Shown here in pieces: positions 14,359-24,096 of a stretch of 64,000 nt of DNA. The DNA lies in assembly GCF_000429625.1 (NCBI RefSeq), contig NZ_AUCF01000001.1:62001-126000 (forward strand). The letters are read 5' to 3'. The notes under the pieces were generated by a model that ran no database searches, had not been told where the DNA came from, and was given only the letters and a program-made list of their open reading frames with translations. Every line of letters starts with the position of its first letter. The stretch's first letter is position 1. The DNA is from Azospirillum halopraeferens DSM 3675 (GTDB taxonomy: Bacteria; Pseudomonadota; Alphaproteobacteria; Azospirillales; Azospirillaceae). The translations under genes were made by a program, and so were the position numbers.

Positions 14359-15465
14359 ATGAGCGGGAACGCGGACACCACCCCCCTCGCGGCCGGGGAA
14401 CGGCCGCCGAGCACCGTCGTCGGGCCGCTGGCCTGGCTGCGCGCCAATCTGTTCAACACCTGGTACAACGCCATCCTCACCATCCTGATCGCCTGGGCGA
14501 TCATCCGGACGGTGCCGCCCCTGATCGAGTGGGCGGTCATCGACGCGGCGGGCTTCGGCGCCACGTCCGAGATGTGCCGCGAGGCCACGGGTGCGTGCTG
14601 GGGCTTCGTGCGGGAGAAGCTGCGCTTCATCCTGTTCGGCACCTATCCCTATGACGAGCAATGGCGGCCGCTGGCGACCGTGGCCCTGTTCATCCTGCTG
14701 CTGGGGGCGAGCTGTGACCGCCGCTTCTGGAAGCCGTGGTTCGGCCTGGTGTGGCTGGCCGGGCTGGTGGCGGCAGGGGTTCTGATGTGGGGGGGCGTGT
14801 TCGGCCTCACCTACGTGGAGAACACCCTGTGGGGCGGTCTGCCGCTGACGCTGATCCTGTCGGTGATCGGCCTGTCGGTGGCCTTTCCCATCTCGATCCT
14901 GCTGGCGCTGGGGCGCCGGTCGGACATGCCGGCGGTGAAGGCCATCTGTGTGGCCTACATCGAGCTGATCCGCGGCGTGCCGCTGATCAGCCTGCTGTTC
15001 ATGGCGTCGGTGATGTTCCCGCTGTTCCTGCCCACGGGCGTCACCATCGACAAGCTGCTGCGGGCTCAGATCGCCTTCATCATGTTCGCCGCCGCTTACA
15101 TGGCGGAGGCCATTCGCGGCGGTTTGCAGGCGATCCCCAAGGGCCAGTACGAGGCCGCCGACGGTCTGGGGCTCAGCTATTGGCAGAAGATGGGCAAGAT
15201 CATCCTGCCGCAGGCACTCGCCATCTCCATCCCGCCGCTGGTGAACACCTTCATCAGCTTCTTCAAGGACACCTCGCTGGTCATCATCATCGGCCTCTAC
15301 GACCTGCTGGGCACGGCCAAGGCGGCGCTGACCGATCCGGCCTGGCGCGGCTATTACCGCGAGGCTTATCTGTTCATCGGGCTCATCTACTGGGCCTTCT
15401 GCTATTTCATGTCCAAGTACAGCCAGTGGCTGGAAAAGGACCTGAACCGCATGCGCCGGCGTTAG
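14359..15465 (+). CDS. aapM: General L-amino-acid ABC transporter, permease
   Basis: The 368-residue partner permease of AapQ. The EAA loop is AEAIRGGLQAIPKGQYEAADGLGLSYWQKMGKIILPQAL, followed by IPPLVNTFISFFKDTSLVIIIGLYDLLG, the standard polar-amino-acid permease pattern. N-terminal spans precede a cytoplasmic region rich in aromatic residues. It begins three bases after aapQ and ends 15 bases before aapP, consistent with one operon transcript. Confidence 0.95.
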   Translation: MSGNADTTPLAAGERPPSTVVGPLAWLRANLFNTWYNAILTILIAWAIIRTVPPLIEWAVIDAAGFGATSEMCREATGACWGFVREKLRFILFGTYPYDEQWRPLATVALFILLLGASCDRRFWKPWFGLVWLAGLVAAGVLMWGGVFGLTYVENTLWGGLPLTLILSVIGLSVAFPISILLALGRRSDMPAVKAICVAYIELIRGVPLISLLFMASVMFPLFLPTGVTIDKLLRAQIAFIMFAAAYMAEAIRGGLQAIPKGQYEAADGLGLSYWQKMGKIILPQALAISIPPLVNTFISFFKDTSLVIIIGLYDLLGTAKAALTDPAWRGYYREAYLFIGLIYWAFCYFMSKYSQWLEKDLNRMRRR

Positions 15466-15480
15466 GAGGGTTTTGCTGCC

Positions 15481-16257
15481 ATGGCCGTGACTGAAACCAA
15501 TGGGCACGCGTACGCCGAAGACGCCGAGATCATCCATTGTGCCGGCGTGCACAAATGGTACGGCGAATTCCACGTGCTGCGGGACATCAATCTCAGCGTC
15601 CGCCGCGGCGAGCGGATCGTCATCTGCGGCCCCTCCGGTTCGGGCAAGTCGACGCTGATCCGCTGTCTGAACCGGCTGGAGGAGCACCAGAAGGGCCGCA
15701 TCGTCATCGACGGCATCGAACTGACCGGCAACCTGAAAAACATCGAGCTGGTGCGCCGCGAAGTCGGGATGGTGTTCCAGCACTTCAACCTGTTCCCGCA
15801 CCTGACGGTGCTGGAAAACTGCACCCTGGCTCCCATCTGGGTGCGCCGCCGTCCGAAGAAGGAGGCGGAGAGCGAGGCGATGCAGTACCTGGAACGGGTG
15901 CAGATCGCCGACCAGGCGCACAAGTATCCGGGCCAGCTCTCCGGCGGGCAGCAGCAGCGGGTGGCCATCGCCCGCTCCCTGTGCATGAAGCCCAAGATCA
16001 TGCTGTTCGACGAGCCGACCTCGGCCCTCGACCCGGAGATGGTCAAAGAGGTGCTGGACGTCATGGTCGGGCTGGCGTCGTCGGGCATGACGATGCTCTG
16101 CGTCACCCACGAGATGGGATTCGCCAAGAGCGTCGCCGACCGCGTCATCTTTATGGACCGCGGTGAGATCGTCGAGCAGAACACCCCCGACCTCTTCTTC
16201 ACCAACCCGAAGTCGGACCGCACCCGGCTGTTCCTCAGCCAGATCCTCAGCCATTGA
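15481..16257 (+). CDS. aapP: General L-amino-acid ABC transporter, ATP-binding protein
   Basis: A 258-residue ATPase with Walker [10 protein letters not shown], the Q-loop in [19 protein letters not shown], the ABC signature [15 protein letters not shown], Walker [15 protein letters not shown] and the switch His in CVTHEMGFA. This is the GlnQ/HisP class that drives amino-acid uptake through AapQM. The upstream AGGAGG gives a strong start. It completes aapJQMP, and a large hairpin follows. Confidence 0.96.
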   Translation: MAVTETNGHAYAEDAEIIHCAGVHKWYGEFHVLRDINLSVRRGERIVICGPSGSGKSTLIRCLNRLEEHQKGRIVIDGIELTGNLKNIELVRREVGMVFQHFNLFPHLTVLENCTLAPIWVRRRPKKEAESEAMQYLERVQIADQAHKYPGQLSGGQQQRVAIARSLCMKPKIMLFDEPTSALDPEMVKEVLDVMVGLASSGMTMLCVTHEMGFAKSVADRVIFMDRGEIVEQNTPDLFFTNPKSDRTRLFLSQILSH

Positions 16258-16301
16258 TGCCGCCGGAATGAGCGGTCCGGCCACGGAACGCTGGCGAAGG
16301 C

Positions 16302-16344
16302 CCGCGGATTGGGGTTGAATGGCGCGCCGTTCAATCCCCCGCGG
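16302..16344 (+). terminator. Long hairpin behind aapP
   Basis: Outer CCGCGG arms (16302-16307 and 16339-16344) frame an inner imperfect stem of about 12 bp (16312-16323 with 16326-16338). There is no U-run, so it may be an RNA 3'-end stabiliser of the aap transcript rather than a strict intrinsic terminator. Confidence 0.45.
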
Positions 16345-16373
16345 GGGCTTGGGTCACACCTCGGAGTTCGTCC

Positions 16374-17459
16374 ATGGAGCTGCTGTCGCCGCGGTCCGGC
16401 GTGAGCCAGATCAAACCCTACCGGCCGGCCCATCCCGAGGGTGACGACCGGTCGTGGATCGACCTGTCGCTCACCGTCAACCCGCTGGGGCCCAGCCAGA
16501 AGGCCATCAACGCCTACCGCCTCGCAGCCGGGCAGATCCACCGCTATCCCGATTCTCTTCAGGTGGCCCTGCGCCGGGCCATCGCCCGCTCCTTCGAACT
16601 GGACCCCGACCGCATCGTCTGCGCCGCCGGCTCGGACGAGCTGATCCAGCTTGCCTGCCTTGCCTACGCGGGGCCGGGGGACGAGATCCTGTGCCACGAG
16701 AACGGCTACCAGGGGTTCCAGAAGGCGGCCCGCGTCGCCGGCGCCACGCCGGTGATCGCCAAGGAACGCGACATGGTCGTCGATGTGGAAGCGATGATCG
16801 AGCTGGCGACCGACCGCACGAAGATCTGCTACCTCGCCAACCCCAACAACCCGACCGGCACCTACATCGCCGCCGACGCCGTGCAGCGCCTGCGCGCCGG
16901 CTTGCCGTCCCACACCCTGCTGGTCATCGACGCGGCCTATGCCGAGTATGTGCGGCGCAACAACTACACCTGCGGCATCGACCTGGTGGACAGCGCCGAC
17001 AACGTCCTGATGGTGCGCACCTTCTCCAAGCTGCACGGCCTGGCCGGGCTGCGGGTCGGTTGGGGGTATGGGCCGACCGGGGTGATCGACGTGCTGAACC
17101 AGGTGCGCGGCGCCTTCAACGTGTCCGTTCCGGCCCAGGCCGCCGCCGTCGCCGCGCTGAGCGACGATGAGCACGAGGAACGCACCCTGGCCCACAACGC
17201 CCAATGGCTGCCCTGGCTGACCGCCGAGCTGCAGCAGCTCGGCCTGCGCGTTTATCCCAGCGTGTGCAACTTCATCCTGGTGCGGGTGCCCACCGACCCC
17301 TCGCTCGGGGTGGCGACGGTGGTCGAGCATCTGGCGCGGCGCAGCATCCTGGTCAAGACCGTGGCCGAGTACGGCATGCCCGACTGTCTGCGCATCACCG
17401 TCGGCCAGGAGGACGAAAACCGCGCCCTGGTCGCGGCACTGGGAGAGATCCTGGCGTAA
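16374..17459 (+). CDS. hisC: HisC-family aminotransferase (histidinol-phosphate aminotransferase-like)
   Basis: A 361-residue fold-type I PLP enzyme. Visible are DLSLTVNPLGPS, AAGSDELIQLACLAYAGPGDEI, YLANPNNPTGTYI, VIDAAYAEYV, and the cofactor lysine in RTFSKLHGLAGLRVGWGYG. These are hallmarks of HisC, which transfers an amino group between glutamate and imidazole-acetol phosphate (histidine synthesis) and often also acts on aromatic keto acids. It stands apart from a his operon and genomes of this group carry several HisC paralogues, so the exact substrate is uncertain. A bidirectional terminator follows. Confidence 0.85.
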   Translation: MELLSPRSGVSQIKPYRPAHPEGDDRSWIDLSLTVNPLGPSQKAINAYRLAAGQIHRYPDSLQVALRRAIARSFELDPDRIVCAAGSDELIQLACLAYAGPGDEILCHENGYQGFQKAARVAGATPVIAKERDMVVDVEAMIELATDRTKICYLANPNNPTGTYIAADAVQRLRAGLPSHTLLVIDAAYAEYVRRNNYTCGIDLVDSADNVLMVRTFSKLHGLAGLRVGWGYGPTGVIDVLNQVRGAFNVSVPAQAAAVAALSDDEHEERTLAHNAQWLPWLTAELQQLGLRVYPSVCNFILVRVPTDPSLGVATVVEHLARRSILVKTVAEYGMPDCLRITVGQEDENRALVAALGEILA

Positions 17460-17470
17460 AGCAGTGACCG

Positions 17471-17495
17471 CCTCCCTCGCCGGAGACGAGGGAGG
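17471..17495. terminator. Bidirectional terminator between convergent genes
   Basis: CCTCCCTCG (17471-17479) pairs perfectly with CGAGGGAGG (17487-17495) around seven bases, in the 46-bp gap between the ends of the hisC-like gene and the GNAT gene. Confidence 0.6.
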
Positions 17496-17505
17496 GCTAT
17501 GTCCA

Positions 17506-18087
17506 TCACTCCACGATCGGCACGTGCGGGGCTGCCCCGCGCGGCAGCCAGCCCTGCACCCGCGGGTCGTCGACCACGCGCGAGACGTGGCGGACCGGGC
17601 GGAAGCCCATGCTGCGGTAGAGCGGCAAGGCCTTGGGATGGTCGAAGGTGCAGGTGTTGACCGTCAGCCGCGTCGTCCCCCCCTCCCACCCCATGCGGAT
17701 GGCGCGGTCGAGCAGCCAGGGGCCGAGGCGGCGGCCGATGAAGTCCGGGATCAGCCCGAAATAGCCGAGGTCCGTCGTCGGCCGTCCCCGCCGGTCGATC
17801 TCGGCATAGCCGGCCGGCGTGCCGTCCACATAGAGGACGTGCACCTCCACCCGCGGATCGAGAACGATGCGGCCGAGATCGGCGTCGGACATCCGCCGGC
17901 GCTCGTGCCACAGCCACGGCTCGCCCACCGTGTCGTACAGGTAGCGGTAGAACGACACGGTGGGCGGGTTCGCCCGCACCAGCCGGACGTCGCCGTCCGG
18001 TTGGGGCAGAGGAGCGTGGGCCGGCGGCGCCGTCATCTCCAGATAGGTGACGATGACCGACAGGCGGCCGGGGGGAACGGCGGTCAC
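17506..18087 (-). CDS. GNAT-family N-acetyltransferase
   Basis: The start is GTG 18087, whose GTGA overlaps the stop codon of the sulfurtransferase gene, so the two are translationally coupled; 193 residues result. The acetyl-CoA fold is visible: VEVHVLYVDGTPAGYAEIDRR, LGYFGLIPDFIGRRLGPWLLDRAI (the pyrophosphate-binding loop with GRRLGP) and TCTFDHPKALPLYRSMGF. It acetylates an amine in the cytosol; the substrate is unknown. It lies at the end of the alaX-sseA-GNAT minus-strand group. Confidence 0.85.
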   Translation of the reverse strand: MTAVPPGRLSVIVTYLEMTAPPAHAPLPQPDGDVRLVRANPPTVSFYRYLYDTVGEPWLWHERRRMSDADLGRIVLDPRVEVHVLYVDGTPAGYAEIDRRGRPTTDLGYFGLIPDFIGRRLGPWLLDRAIRMGWEGGTTRLTVNTCTFDHPKALPLYRSMGFRPVRHVSRVVDDPRVQGWLPRGAAPHVPIVE

Positions 18088-18959
18088 GGCTGCGCCGGTC
18101 CCGTTTCGGTCGGTGTATCGCCGGGCAGCCCCCATTCGGCCCACGACCCGTCATAGACGGGGACGTCGGTCCGGCCCAGCAGGTGCAGGCCCAGCACCAG
18201 CACGCAGGCGGTGACGCCACTGCCGCAGGACGCCGCCACCGGCTTGCCGGGCTCCACGCCGGCGCGCTCGAACGCCGCCTTCAGCACGGGAAGGGGCTGC
18301 ACCGTTTTGGTGACGGGGTCGAGCAGTTCGGTGAAGGGCAGGTTGCGGCTGCCGGGGATGTGGCCGCGGCGCCGGCCCTTCCACGGGTCGTCGACGGTGC
18401 CTTCGAATCGCGGCTGGTTGCGGGCGTCGATCACCGTCTCCGCCTTCGCCGCGATGTTGGCCAGGATCTGCTCGCGCGAGCGCACCAGTTCCGGCCGGAA
18501 CTGCGCGGCGAACGCCTTGGGCTCCGGCTTCGCCGGACCGCCGGTCACCGGTAGGCGCGCCGCCTGCCACGCCGGCAGGCCGCCGTCCAGCACCGCCACC
18601 CGGTCGTGGCCGAAGACGCGGAACATCCACCACGCCCGCGCCGCGGTCTGCAGCCCGTGGGTGTCGTAGCAGACGACCACGTCGTCGTTGCCGATGCCCA
18701 GGGCGCCGACCTTGGCCGCGAAATCGCCGGGCGTGGGCAGCATGTGGGGCAGCGGGTCGGTGCCCGGACGCGCGATGGCGTCGATATCGAAGAAGACGGC
18801 ACCGGGGATGTGCTCCTCGGTGAAGTCGTCGCGCGGATGGGTGGCGGCGGTCCCGGGCATGGCCCAGGTGGCGTCGACGATCCGGACGCGGGGGTGGTGC
18901 AGATGCTCGGCCAGCCAGGCGGGGCTGACGAGCGCACCGGGCAGGGTGGGGGTGGTCAT
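18084..18959 (-). CDS. sseA: 3-mercaptopyruvate/thiosulfate sulfurtransferase
   Basis: A 291-residue two-domain rhodanese. The N-terminal inactive domain has VRIVDATWAMPG and VVVCYDTHGLQTAARAWWMFR. The C-terminal domain has the active loop SCGSGVTA with Cys245, which marks 3-mercaptopyruvate sulfurtransferase (CG-S/T-GVT) rather than thiosulfate rhodanese. It moves sulfane sulfur from mercaptopyruvate, linking cysteine breakdown to sulfur trafficking. It sits beside cysK on the same strand, in keeping with sulfur metabolism, and overlaps the GNAT gene by four bases. Confidence 0.92.
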   Translation of the reverse strand: MTTPTLPGALVSPAWLAEHLHHPRVRIVDATWAMPGTAATHPRDDFTEEHIPGAVFFDIDAIARPGTDPLPHMLPTPGDFAAKVGALGIGNDDVVVCYDTHGLQTAARAWWMFRVFGHDRVAVLDGGLPAWQAARLPVTGGPAKPEPKAFAAQFRPELVRSREQILANIAAKAETVIDARNQPRFEGTVDDPWKGRRRGHIPGSRNLPFTELLDPVTKTVQPLPVLKAAFERAGVEPGKPVAASCGSGVTACVLVLGLHLLGRTDVPVYDGSWAEWGLPGDTPTETGPAQP

Positions 18960-18989
18960 GGTCGGGTTCTCCGGCAGCGGGGCGGGCGA

Positions 18990-19694
18990 TCAGTCCTTCA
19001 GCGCGATGACGACGCGCCGGTTCTGCTTGCCCTTGTTCTCGATCTTCACCACCTCGACCGCGCCGATCTCGCCGGTGCGGGCGACGTGGGTTCCGCCGCA
19101 GGGTTGCAGATCGACGCCCCCGATGTCGAGCAGGCGCACGCGGCCGCTGCCGGTCGGCGGCTTCACCGACATGGTGCGCACCAGGTCCGGCTGGGCCGCC
19201 ATCTCCTCGTCCGTGATCCACCGGGTGCCGACGGGGGTGTCGGCGGCGATCAGCCGGTTGAGTTCGGCGGTAATCGCATCCTTGTCCAGGCTGGCCGCGG
19301 GGACGTTGAAGTCCAGCCGGCTCTTGTCCGCCGCGATCTGGCCGCCGGTGACCGATCCCGGCACCGCCGCGCACAGCAGGTGGAGGGCGGTGTGCATGCG
19401 CATGTGGCGGTGGCGGCGCTCCCAGTCGATCTCGGCCGTCACCTCCGCGCCCGGTGCGGGCAGGGGAGCGCCCGACTCCGGCACGTGGATGACGTCGTCG
19501 GGGCCGTCGCCCTTCACCGCGTCGACGATGCGCACCGTCCCGCCGGGGTGGCGCAGCACGCCGGTGTCGCCGGGCTGCCCGCCCCCGGTGGGATAGAACA
19601 CGGTGCGGTCCAGGCGGATGCCCCGCTCGTCGACGCCGGTGACCACGGCGGTGCAGGAGCGCGCGTAGGCGTCCTCTCGGAAGATCGGGTCCAT
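18990..19694 (-). CDS. alaX: Alanyl-tRNA editing protein (AlaX-type)
   Basis: A 234-residue free-standing editing domain. Zinc ligands are visible in HMRMHTALHLL (HxxxH) and in CGGTHVARTGEIG, preceded by the signature FYPTGGGQPGDTG. Such proteins hydrolyse Ser- or Gly-tRNA(Ala) made by alanyl-tRNA synthetase, keeping translation accurate. The N-terminal oligonucleotide-binding-like part marks the medium-sized AlaX type. It follows cysK by 18 bases and precedes sseA by 30, so the three likely share a transcript. Confidence 0.92.
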   Translation of the reverse strand: MDPIFREDAYARSCTAVVTGVDERGIRLDRTVFYPTGGGQPGDTGVLRHPGGTVRIVDAVKGDGPDDVIHVPESGAPLPAPGAEVTAEIDWERRHRHMRMHTALHLLCAAVPGSVTGGQIAADKSRLDFNVPAASLDKDAITAELNRLIAADTPVGTRWITDEEMAAQPDLVRTMSVKPPTGSGRVRLLDIGGVDLQPCGGTHVARTGEIGAVEVVKIENKGKQNRRVVIALKD

Positions 19695-19712
19695 GAAGCC
19701 TCGTTCTTGCTG

Positions 19713-20717
19713 TCAGGAATCGAGCCAGTCGGGTACCGGCAGATTCTTCTCACGCAGGAACGCGGGATTGAAGAGCTTCGATTGGTAACGCTGCCCCCCG
19801 TCGCACAGGATGGTCACCACCGTGTGGCCGGGGCCGAGGTCGCGGGCGACGCGGATCGCCGCGGCGATGTTGATTCCCGAGGACCCGCCCAGCACCAGCC
19901 CCTCGGACTTGATCAGGTCGAAGATCACCGGAAGAGCCTCCTCGTCGGGCACCCGGATGGCGTCATCGACGGGAGCGCCTTCCAGGTTGGCGGTGATCCG
20001 GCCCTGACCGATTCCCTCGGTGATGGAGGAGCCTTCGGACTTCAGCTCTCCCGTCTTGTAATAGCTGTACAGGGCCGCCCCCATGGGATCGGCCAGGACG
20101 ATTCGCACATCCGGGTTGCGCTCCTTCAGCGCCAGGCCGACGCCGGCCAGCGTGCCGCCGGAGCCGACGGCGCAGGTGAAGGCGTCGACGCGCCCGCCGG
20201 TCTGTTCCCAGATTTCCGGGCCGGTGGTCAACCGGTGGCCCTCCCGGTTGGCGACGTTGTCGAACTGGTTGGCCCACACCGCCCCGTTGGGCTCGGTCGC
20301 CGCCAGTTCTTCCGCCAACCGGCCGGAATAGCGCACGTAGTTGTTCGGGTCCTTGTAGGGGACCGCCGGCACCAGGCGCAGGTCGGCGCCGATGAGCCGG
20401 AGCATGTCCTTCTTTTCCTGGCTCTGCGTCTCCGGCATGACGATGACGGTGCGGTAGCCCAGTGCGTTGCCGACCAGCGCCAGCCCGATGCCGGTGTTGC
20501 CGGCCGTGCCCTCGACGATGGTGCCGCCCGGCTTCAGGACGCCGCGTGCCTCGGCGTCGCGGATGATGGCCAGGGCAGCGCGGTCCTTCACCGAACCGCC
20601 GGGGTTGAGGAACTCCGCCTTGCCCAGGATCTCGCAGCCCGTCGCCCGCGACGGGCCGTCAAGCCGGATGAGCGGCGTGTTGCCGATGGTGCCGACGAAA
20701 CCGTCGCGGACGTCCAT
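19713..20717 (-). CDS. cysK: Cysteine synthase A-type O-acetylserine sulfhydrylase
   Basis: A 334-residue fold-type II PLP enzyme starting at MDVRDGFVGTIGNTPLIRL. The cofactor lysine is in NPGGSVKDRAAL, the substrate loop is EGTAGNTGIGLA, and the phosphate-binding loop is VGSGGTLAG. It forms cysteine from O-acetylserine and sulfide in the cytosol. The extra insert AALYSYYKTGELKSEGSSITEGIGQGRI is shared with a CysK2/cystathionine-beta-synthase-like subgroup. An upstream in-frame ATG (20756) is rejected because it falls between the -10 box and the likely transcription start of the promoter at 20760-20787. Confidence 0.92.
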   Translation of the reverse strand: MDVRDGFVGTIGNTPLIRLDGPSRATGCEILGKAEFLNPGGSVKDRAALAIIRDAEARGVLKPGGTIVEGTAGNTGIGLALVGNALGYRTVIVMPETQSQEKKDMLRLIGADLRLVPAVPYKDPNNYVRYSGRLAEELAATEPNGAVWANQFDNVANREGHRLTTGPEIWEQTGGRVDAFTCAVGSGGTLAGVGLALKERNPDVRIVLADPMGAALYSYYKTGELKSEGSSITEGIGQGRITANLEGAPVDDAIRVPDEEALPVIFDLIKSEGLVLGGSSGINIAAAIRVARDLGPGHTVVTILCDGGQRYQSKLFNPAFLREKNLPVPDWLDS

Positions 20718-20759
20718 GATGTCTCTAGCCCCGTTCTTTTCCTGGAATATGAGCAATGC

Positions 20760-20787
20760 ATTATGGGCATTGGCCGGGCAATGTCAA
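20760..20787 (-). promoter_or_regulatory. Sigma-70-type promoter of cysK
   Basis: On the minus strand TTGACA (20787-20782) is followed after 16 bases by CATAAT (20765-20760). Transcription would start near 20753, 36 bases before the cysK start at 20717. Confidence 0.7.
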
Positions 20788-20982
20788 CGCGATACTTGTA
20801 AAATATGAGAAACAACACTGATTGCGCGTGATTTGTGTCGTCTGGCACCAATCGTCGCACCGCAGCGCAACAAAACATCGGCGCGCCGGGGCCGCATTGA
20901 CCGCCTGTTTCGCCCGGCCTATCGTCGCGGCGGGCCGCGACCGCCCAACCGGTCGCACCGTCTATTCGAGGAAGAGCGACTC

Positions 20983-22143
20983 ATGAAGCCGACCACCCGG
21001 CCGACGAACCCGAACTTCTCCTCCGGCCCCTGCGCCAAGCGGCCGGGCTGGACGCTGGATGCGCTGAGCGACGCGTGCCTCGGCCGCTCGCACCGCTCCA
21101 AGCTGGGCAAGGGCAAGCTGCAGCAGGTCATCGACCTGAGCCGGGAGGTGCTGGGCATCCCCGACGACTACCGCATCGGCATCGTCCCCGCCTCGGACAC
21201 AGGCGCCGTGGAAATGGCCCTGTGGTCGCTGCTGGGGGCCCGCGGCGTCGACGTGCTGGTGTGGGAGAGCTTTTCGAAGGAGTGGGCGACCGACATCACC
21301 AAGCAGCTCAAGCTGCCCGACGTCCGCGTGCTGGAGGCTCCCTACGGCGCGCTGCCGGACCTGGCGCAGGTGGACCGCACGCGCGACGTCGTCTTCGCCT
21401 GGAATGGCACCACCTCGGGCGTGCGCGTGCCCGACGGCGACTGGATCGCCGACGACCGCGAGGGGCTGGCGATCTGCGACGCCACGTCGGCCGTCTTCGC
21501 CATGGACCTGCCGTGGCGCAAGCTCGACGTGGTCACCTGGTCCTGGCAGAAGGTCCTGGGCGGTGAGGCTGCGCACGGCATGCTGGTGCTGAGCCCGCGC
21601 GCGGTGGAGCGGCTGGAGACGTTCCAGCACGGCCGCCCGCTGCCCAAGATCTTCCGCCTGACCAAGGGCGGCAAGCTGATCGAGGGCATCTTCAAGGCGG
21701 AGACCATCAACACCCCGTCCATGCTGTGCGTCGAGGACCAGATCGACGCGCTGAACTGGGCGAAGTCCATCGGCGGCCTGCCCGAACTGATCCGCCGGTC
21801 CGAGGCGAACCTGAAGCGCATCGAGGCATGGCAGAAGGAGTCCGCCTGGGCCGGCTTCCTGGCCGGGGATGCGGCGGCGCGCTCCTGCACCTCCATCTGC
21901 CTGACGATCGTCGACCCGGCGATCACCGGCCTGGACGCCGCCGGCCAGGCCGACGCCGTGAAGAAGCTGGCCGCCCTGCTGGAGAAGGAAGGGGTGGCCT
22001 ACGACATCGCCGGCTACCGCGACGCCCCGCCGGGCCTGCGGGTGTGGGGCGGCGCCACCGTGGAGGAGTCGGACATCGCGGCGCTGCTGCCGTGGCTCGA
22101 TTGGGCCTTCGCGACGGTGAAGGGCGACCTGGCCAAAGCCTGA
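20983..22143 (+). CDS. serC: Phosphoserine aminotransferase
   Basis: A 386-residue fold-type I PLP enzyme of the alphaproteobacterial SerC type (with [15 protein letters not shown] at the start). Visible are [18 protein letters not shown], the [12 protein letters not shown] loop and the cofactor lysine in [18 protein letters not shown]. It converts 3-phosphohydroxypyruvate and glutamate to phosphoserine. It is followed by serA, the preceding enzyme of the pathway, so serC-serA form a serine-synthesis operon; the cysK gene runs divergently from the same region. Confidence 0.95.
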   Translation: MKPTTRPTNPNFSSGPCAKRPGWTLDALSDACLGRSHRSKLGKGKLQQVIDLSREVLGIPDDYRIGIVPASDTGAVEMALWSLLGARGVDVLVWESFSKEWATDITKQLKLPDVRVLEAPYGALPDLAQVDRTRDVVFAWNGTTSGVRVPDGDWIADDREGLAICDATSAVFAMDLPWRKLDVVTWSWQKVLGGEAAHGMLVLSPRAVERLETFQHGRPLPKIFRLTKGGKLIEGIFKAETINTPSMLCVEDQIDALNWAKSIGGLPELIRRSEANLKRIEAWQKESAWAGFLAGDAAARSCTSICLTIVDPAITGLDAAGQADAVKKLAALLEKEGVAYDIAGYRDAPPGLRVWGGATVEESDIAALLPWLDWAFATVKGDLAKA

Positions 22144-22161
22144 CCCTGACCCGTCCCTTTC

Positions 22162-22194
22162 GGCCCCGCCGCCCCGACCGTGGGCGGCGGGGCC
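22162..22194 (+). terminator. Perfect GC hairpin between serC and serA
   Basis: A 13-bp perfect stem (22162-22174 with 22182-22194) has a 7-base loop and no U-run. It may dampen read-through into serA or set mRNA stability; serA starts 38 bases further. Confidence 0.6.
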
Positions 22195-22231
22195 GCGGCA
22201 CCCGACGAACCAGAAACCCCCGGGGGAATGC

Positions 22232-23809
22232 ATGCCGAAGGTCCTGATTTCCGACTCCCTGAGCCCGCGCGCCGTCGAGATCTTCCGCGAACGCGGGATC
22301 GAGGCCGACGTGCGCGTCGGCCTGTCCGCGGACGAACTGAAGGCCGTCATCGGCGACTATGACGGGCTGGCCGTGCGCTCGGCCACCAAGGTCACGCGCG
22401 ACGTGCTGGCCGCCGCGCGCAACCTGAAGGTCGTCGGGCGCGCCGGCATCGGCGTCGACAACGTCGATGTACCGGCCGCCACCCAGATGGGCGTGGTCGT
22501 GATGAACACGCCCTTCGGCAACTCCATCACCACGGCGGAGCACGCGGTCGCTCTGATGTTCGCCCTGGCCCGCGAGATCCCGCAGGCCAACGCCTCCACC
22601 CACGCCGGCAAGTGGGAGAAGAACCGCTTCATGGGCGTGGAGCTGACGGGCAAGACGCTGGGCGTGGTGGGCTGCGGCAACATCGGCTCCATCGTCGCGG
22701 AGCGGGCGCTGGGGCTGCGCATGAAGGTGGTCGCCTTCGACCCCTTCCTGTCGGCCGAACGGGCCGCCGACCTGGGTGTGGAGAAGGTGGAGCTGGACGA
22801 GCTTCTGGCGCGGGCCGACTTCATCACGCTGCACACGCCGATGACCGAGCAGACGAAGAACCTGCTGGACGCCGAGCGGCTGGCCCGCTGCAAGCCCGGT
22901 GTGCGCATCATCAACTGCGCCCGCGGCGGACTGATCGTCGAGGAGGCGCTGAAGGCGGCGCTGGAGTCCGGCCATGTGGCCGGCGCGGCGCTGGATGTCT
23001 TCGCGGTGGAACCGGCCAAGCAGAACATCCTGTTCGGCATGGACAACGTCATCTGCACGCCGCACCTCGGCGCCTCCACCACCGAGGCGCAGGAGAAGGT
23101 GGCGCTCCAGGTGGCCGAGCAGATGTCGGACTTCCTGCTGACCGGGGCGGTGGTGAACGCCCTCAACATGGCGTCGGTCTCGGCCGAGGATGCCCCGAAG
23201 CTGCGCCCCTACATGGCGCTGGCGGAGCAGCTCGGCAGCTTTGCCGGGCAGATCACCCAGTCCGGCCTGCGCGGCATCACCATCGAATACGAAGGCCATG
23301 TGGCGGAACTGAACACCCGCCCGCTGACCGGTCTGGTGCTGAAGGGCCTGCTGACCCCGCTGCTCGATTCCGTGAACATGGTCAACGCACCGGTGATCGC
23401 CCGCGAGCGCAACATCGCCATCACCGAGGTGAAGCGGGAAGGCGAGGGCGATTACCACACCCTGATCCGCGTGGTGGTGGACAGCGAGCAGCGCCGGCGC
23501 TGCGTCGCCGGTTCCCTCTTCGGGGGTGAGCGGCCGCGGCTGGTCCTCATCGACGAGGTGCCCATCGAGGCGGAGCTGTCGCCGCACATGCTGTTCGTGC
23601 GCAACGAGGACAAGCCCGGCTTCATCGGCCGCCTGGGCGTCACCCTGGGCGATGCGGGCGTCAACATCGCCTCGTTCCATCTGGGGCGCACCGCCCCGGG
23701 GGCGAACGCCATCGCCCTGGTGTCGGTGGACCAGTCCATCGACGAGGCGCTGCTGGGCACGATCGCCGACCTTCCCGGTGTGGTGCAGGCGCGCACCTTG
23801 CGGTTCTGA
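22232..23809 (+). CDS. serA: D-3-phosphoglycerate dehydrogenase
   Basis: A 525-residue enzyme with the long (type I) architecture. It has the substrate domain at both ends of the NAD domain, the dinucleotide motif GVVGCGNIGSIVAERA, the catalytic set in NCARGGLIVEEAL, VFAVEPA and TPHLGASTTEAQE. Then come the allosteric substrate-binding segment (about 330-450) and a C-terminal ACT domain (HMLFVRNEDKPGFIGRLG) that usually binds serine. It makes phosphohydroxypyruvate, the first step of serine synthesis. GGGGGAA precedes the ATG. Confidence 0.96.
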   Translation: MPKVLISDSLSPRAVEIFRERGIEADVRVGLSADELKAVIGDYDGLAVRSATKVTRDVLAAARNLKVVGRAGIGVDNVDVPAATQMGVVVMNTPFGNSITTAEHAVALMFALAREIPQANASTHAGKWEKNRFMGVELTGKTLGVVGCGNIGSIVAERALGLRMKVVAFDPFLSAERAADLGVEKVELDELLARADFITLHTPMTEQTKNLLDAERLARCKPGVRIINCARGGLIVEEALKAALESGHVAGAALDVFAVEPAKQNILFGMDNVICTPHLGASTTEAQEKVALQVAEQMSDFLLTGAVVNALNMASVSAEDAPKLRPYMALAEQLGSFAGQITQSGLRGITIEYEGHVAELNTRPLTGLVLKGLLTPLLDSVNMVNAPVIARERNIAITEVKREGEGDYHTLIRVVVDSEQRRRCVAGSLFGGERPRLVLIDEVPIEAELSPHMLFVRNEDKPGFIGRLGVTLGDAGVNIASFHLGRTAPGANAIALVSVDQSIDEALLGTIADLPGVVQARTLRF

Positions 23810-24096
23810 TCACCGCCGCCACCGGCGCCCCGTCCGTACGCACGGAATGGGCGGGGTCGCCGGAAGGCCTCTGTCAATATGACGCAGGGCGCACCGTCCG
23901 GTAGCGCCGTCATACAACCCCCTCGACGTTGACGGGTCGCAGGGGCGGGCGTAGATTCTCCCGTGTGATAACGAAAACGGCATCCGGCTCAAGGACTAGC
24001 CGATGGGCCCGCGGCCAGCCGCCGGCCCGCGCCCGGGACAGGACGCGTCCCGTCGACTCGGCGCCACGGCCGGGCAACGATGTGGGGTGGTACGCC

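Noticed and set aside
12976..16284. 1102-codon minus-strand open frame over the aap operon
   Set aside because: It is the mirror of high-GC coding genes, has His/Gln/Arg-rich composition and no family motif.
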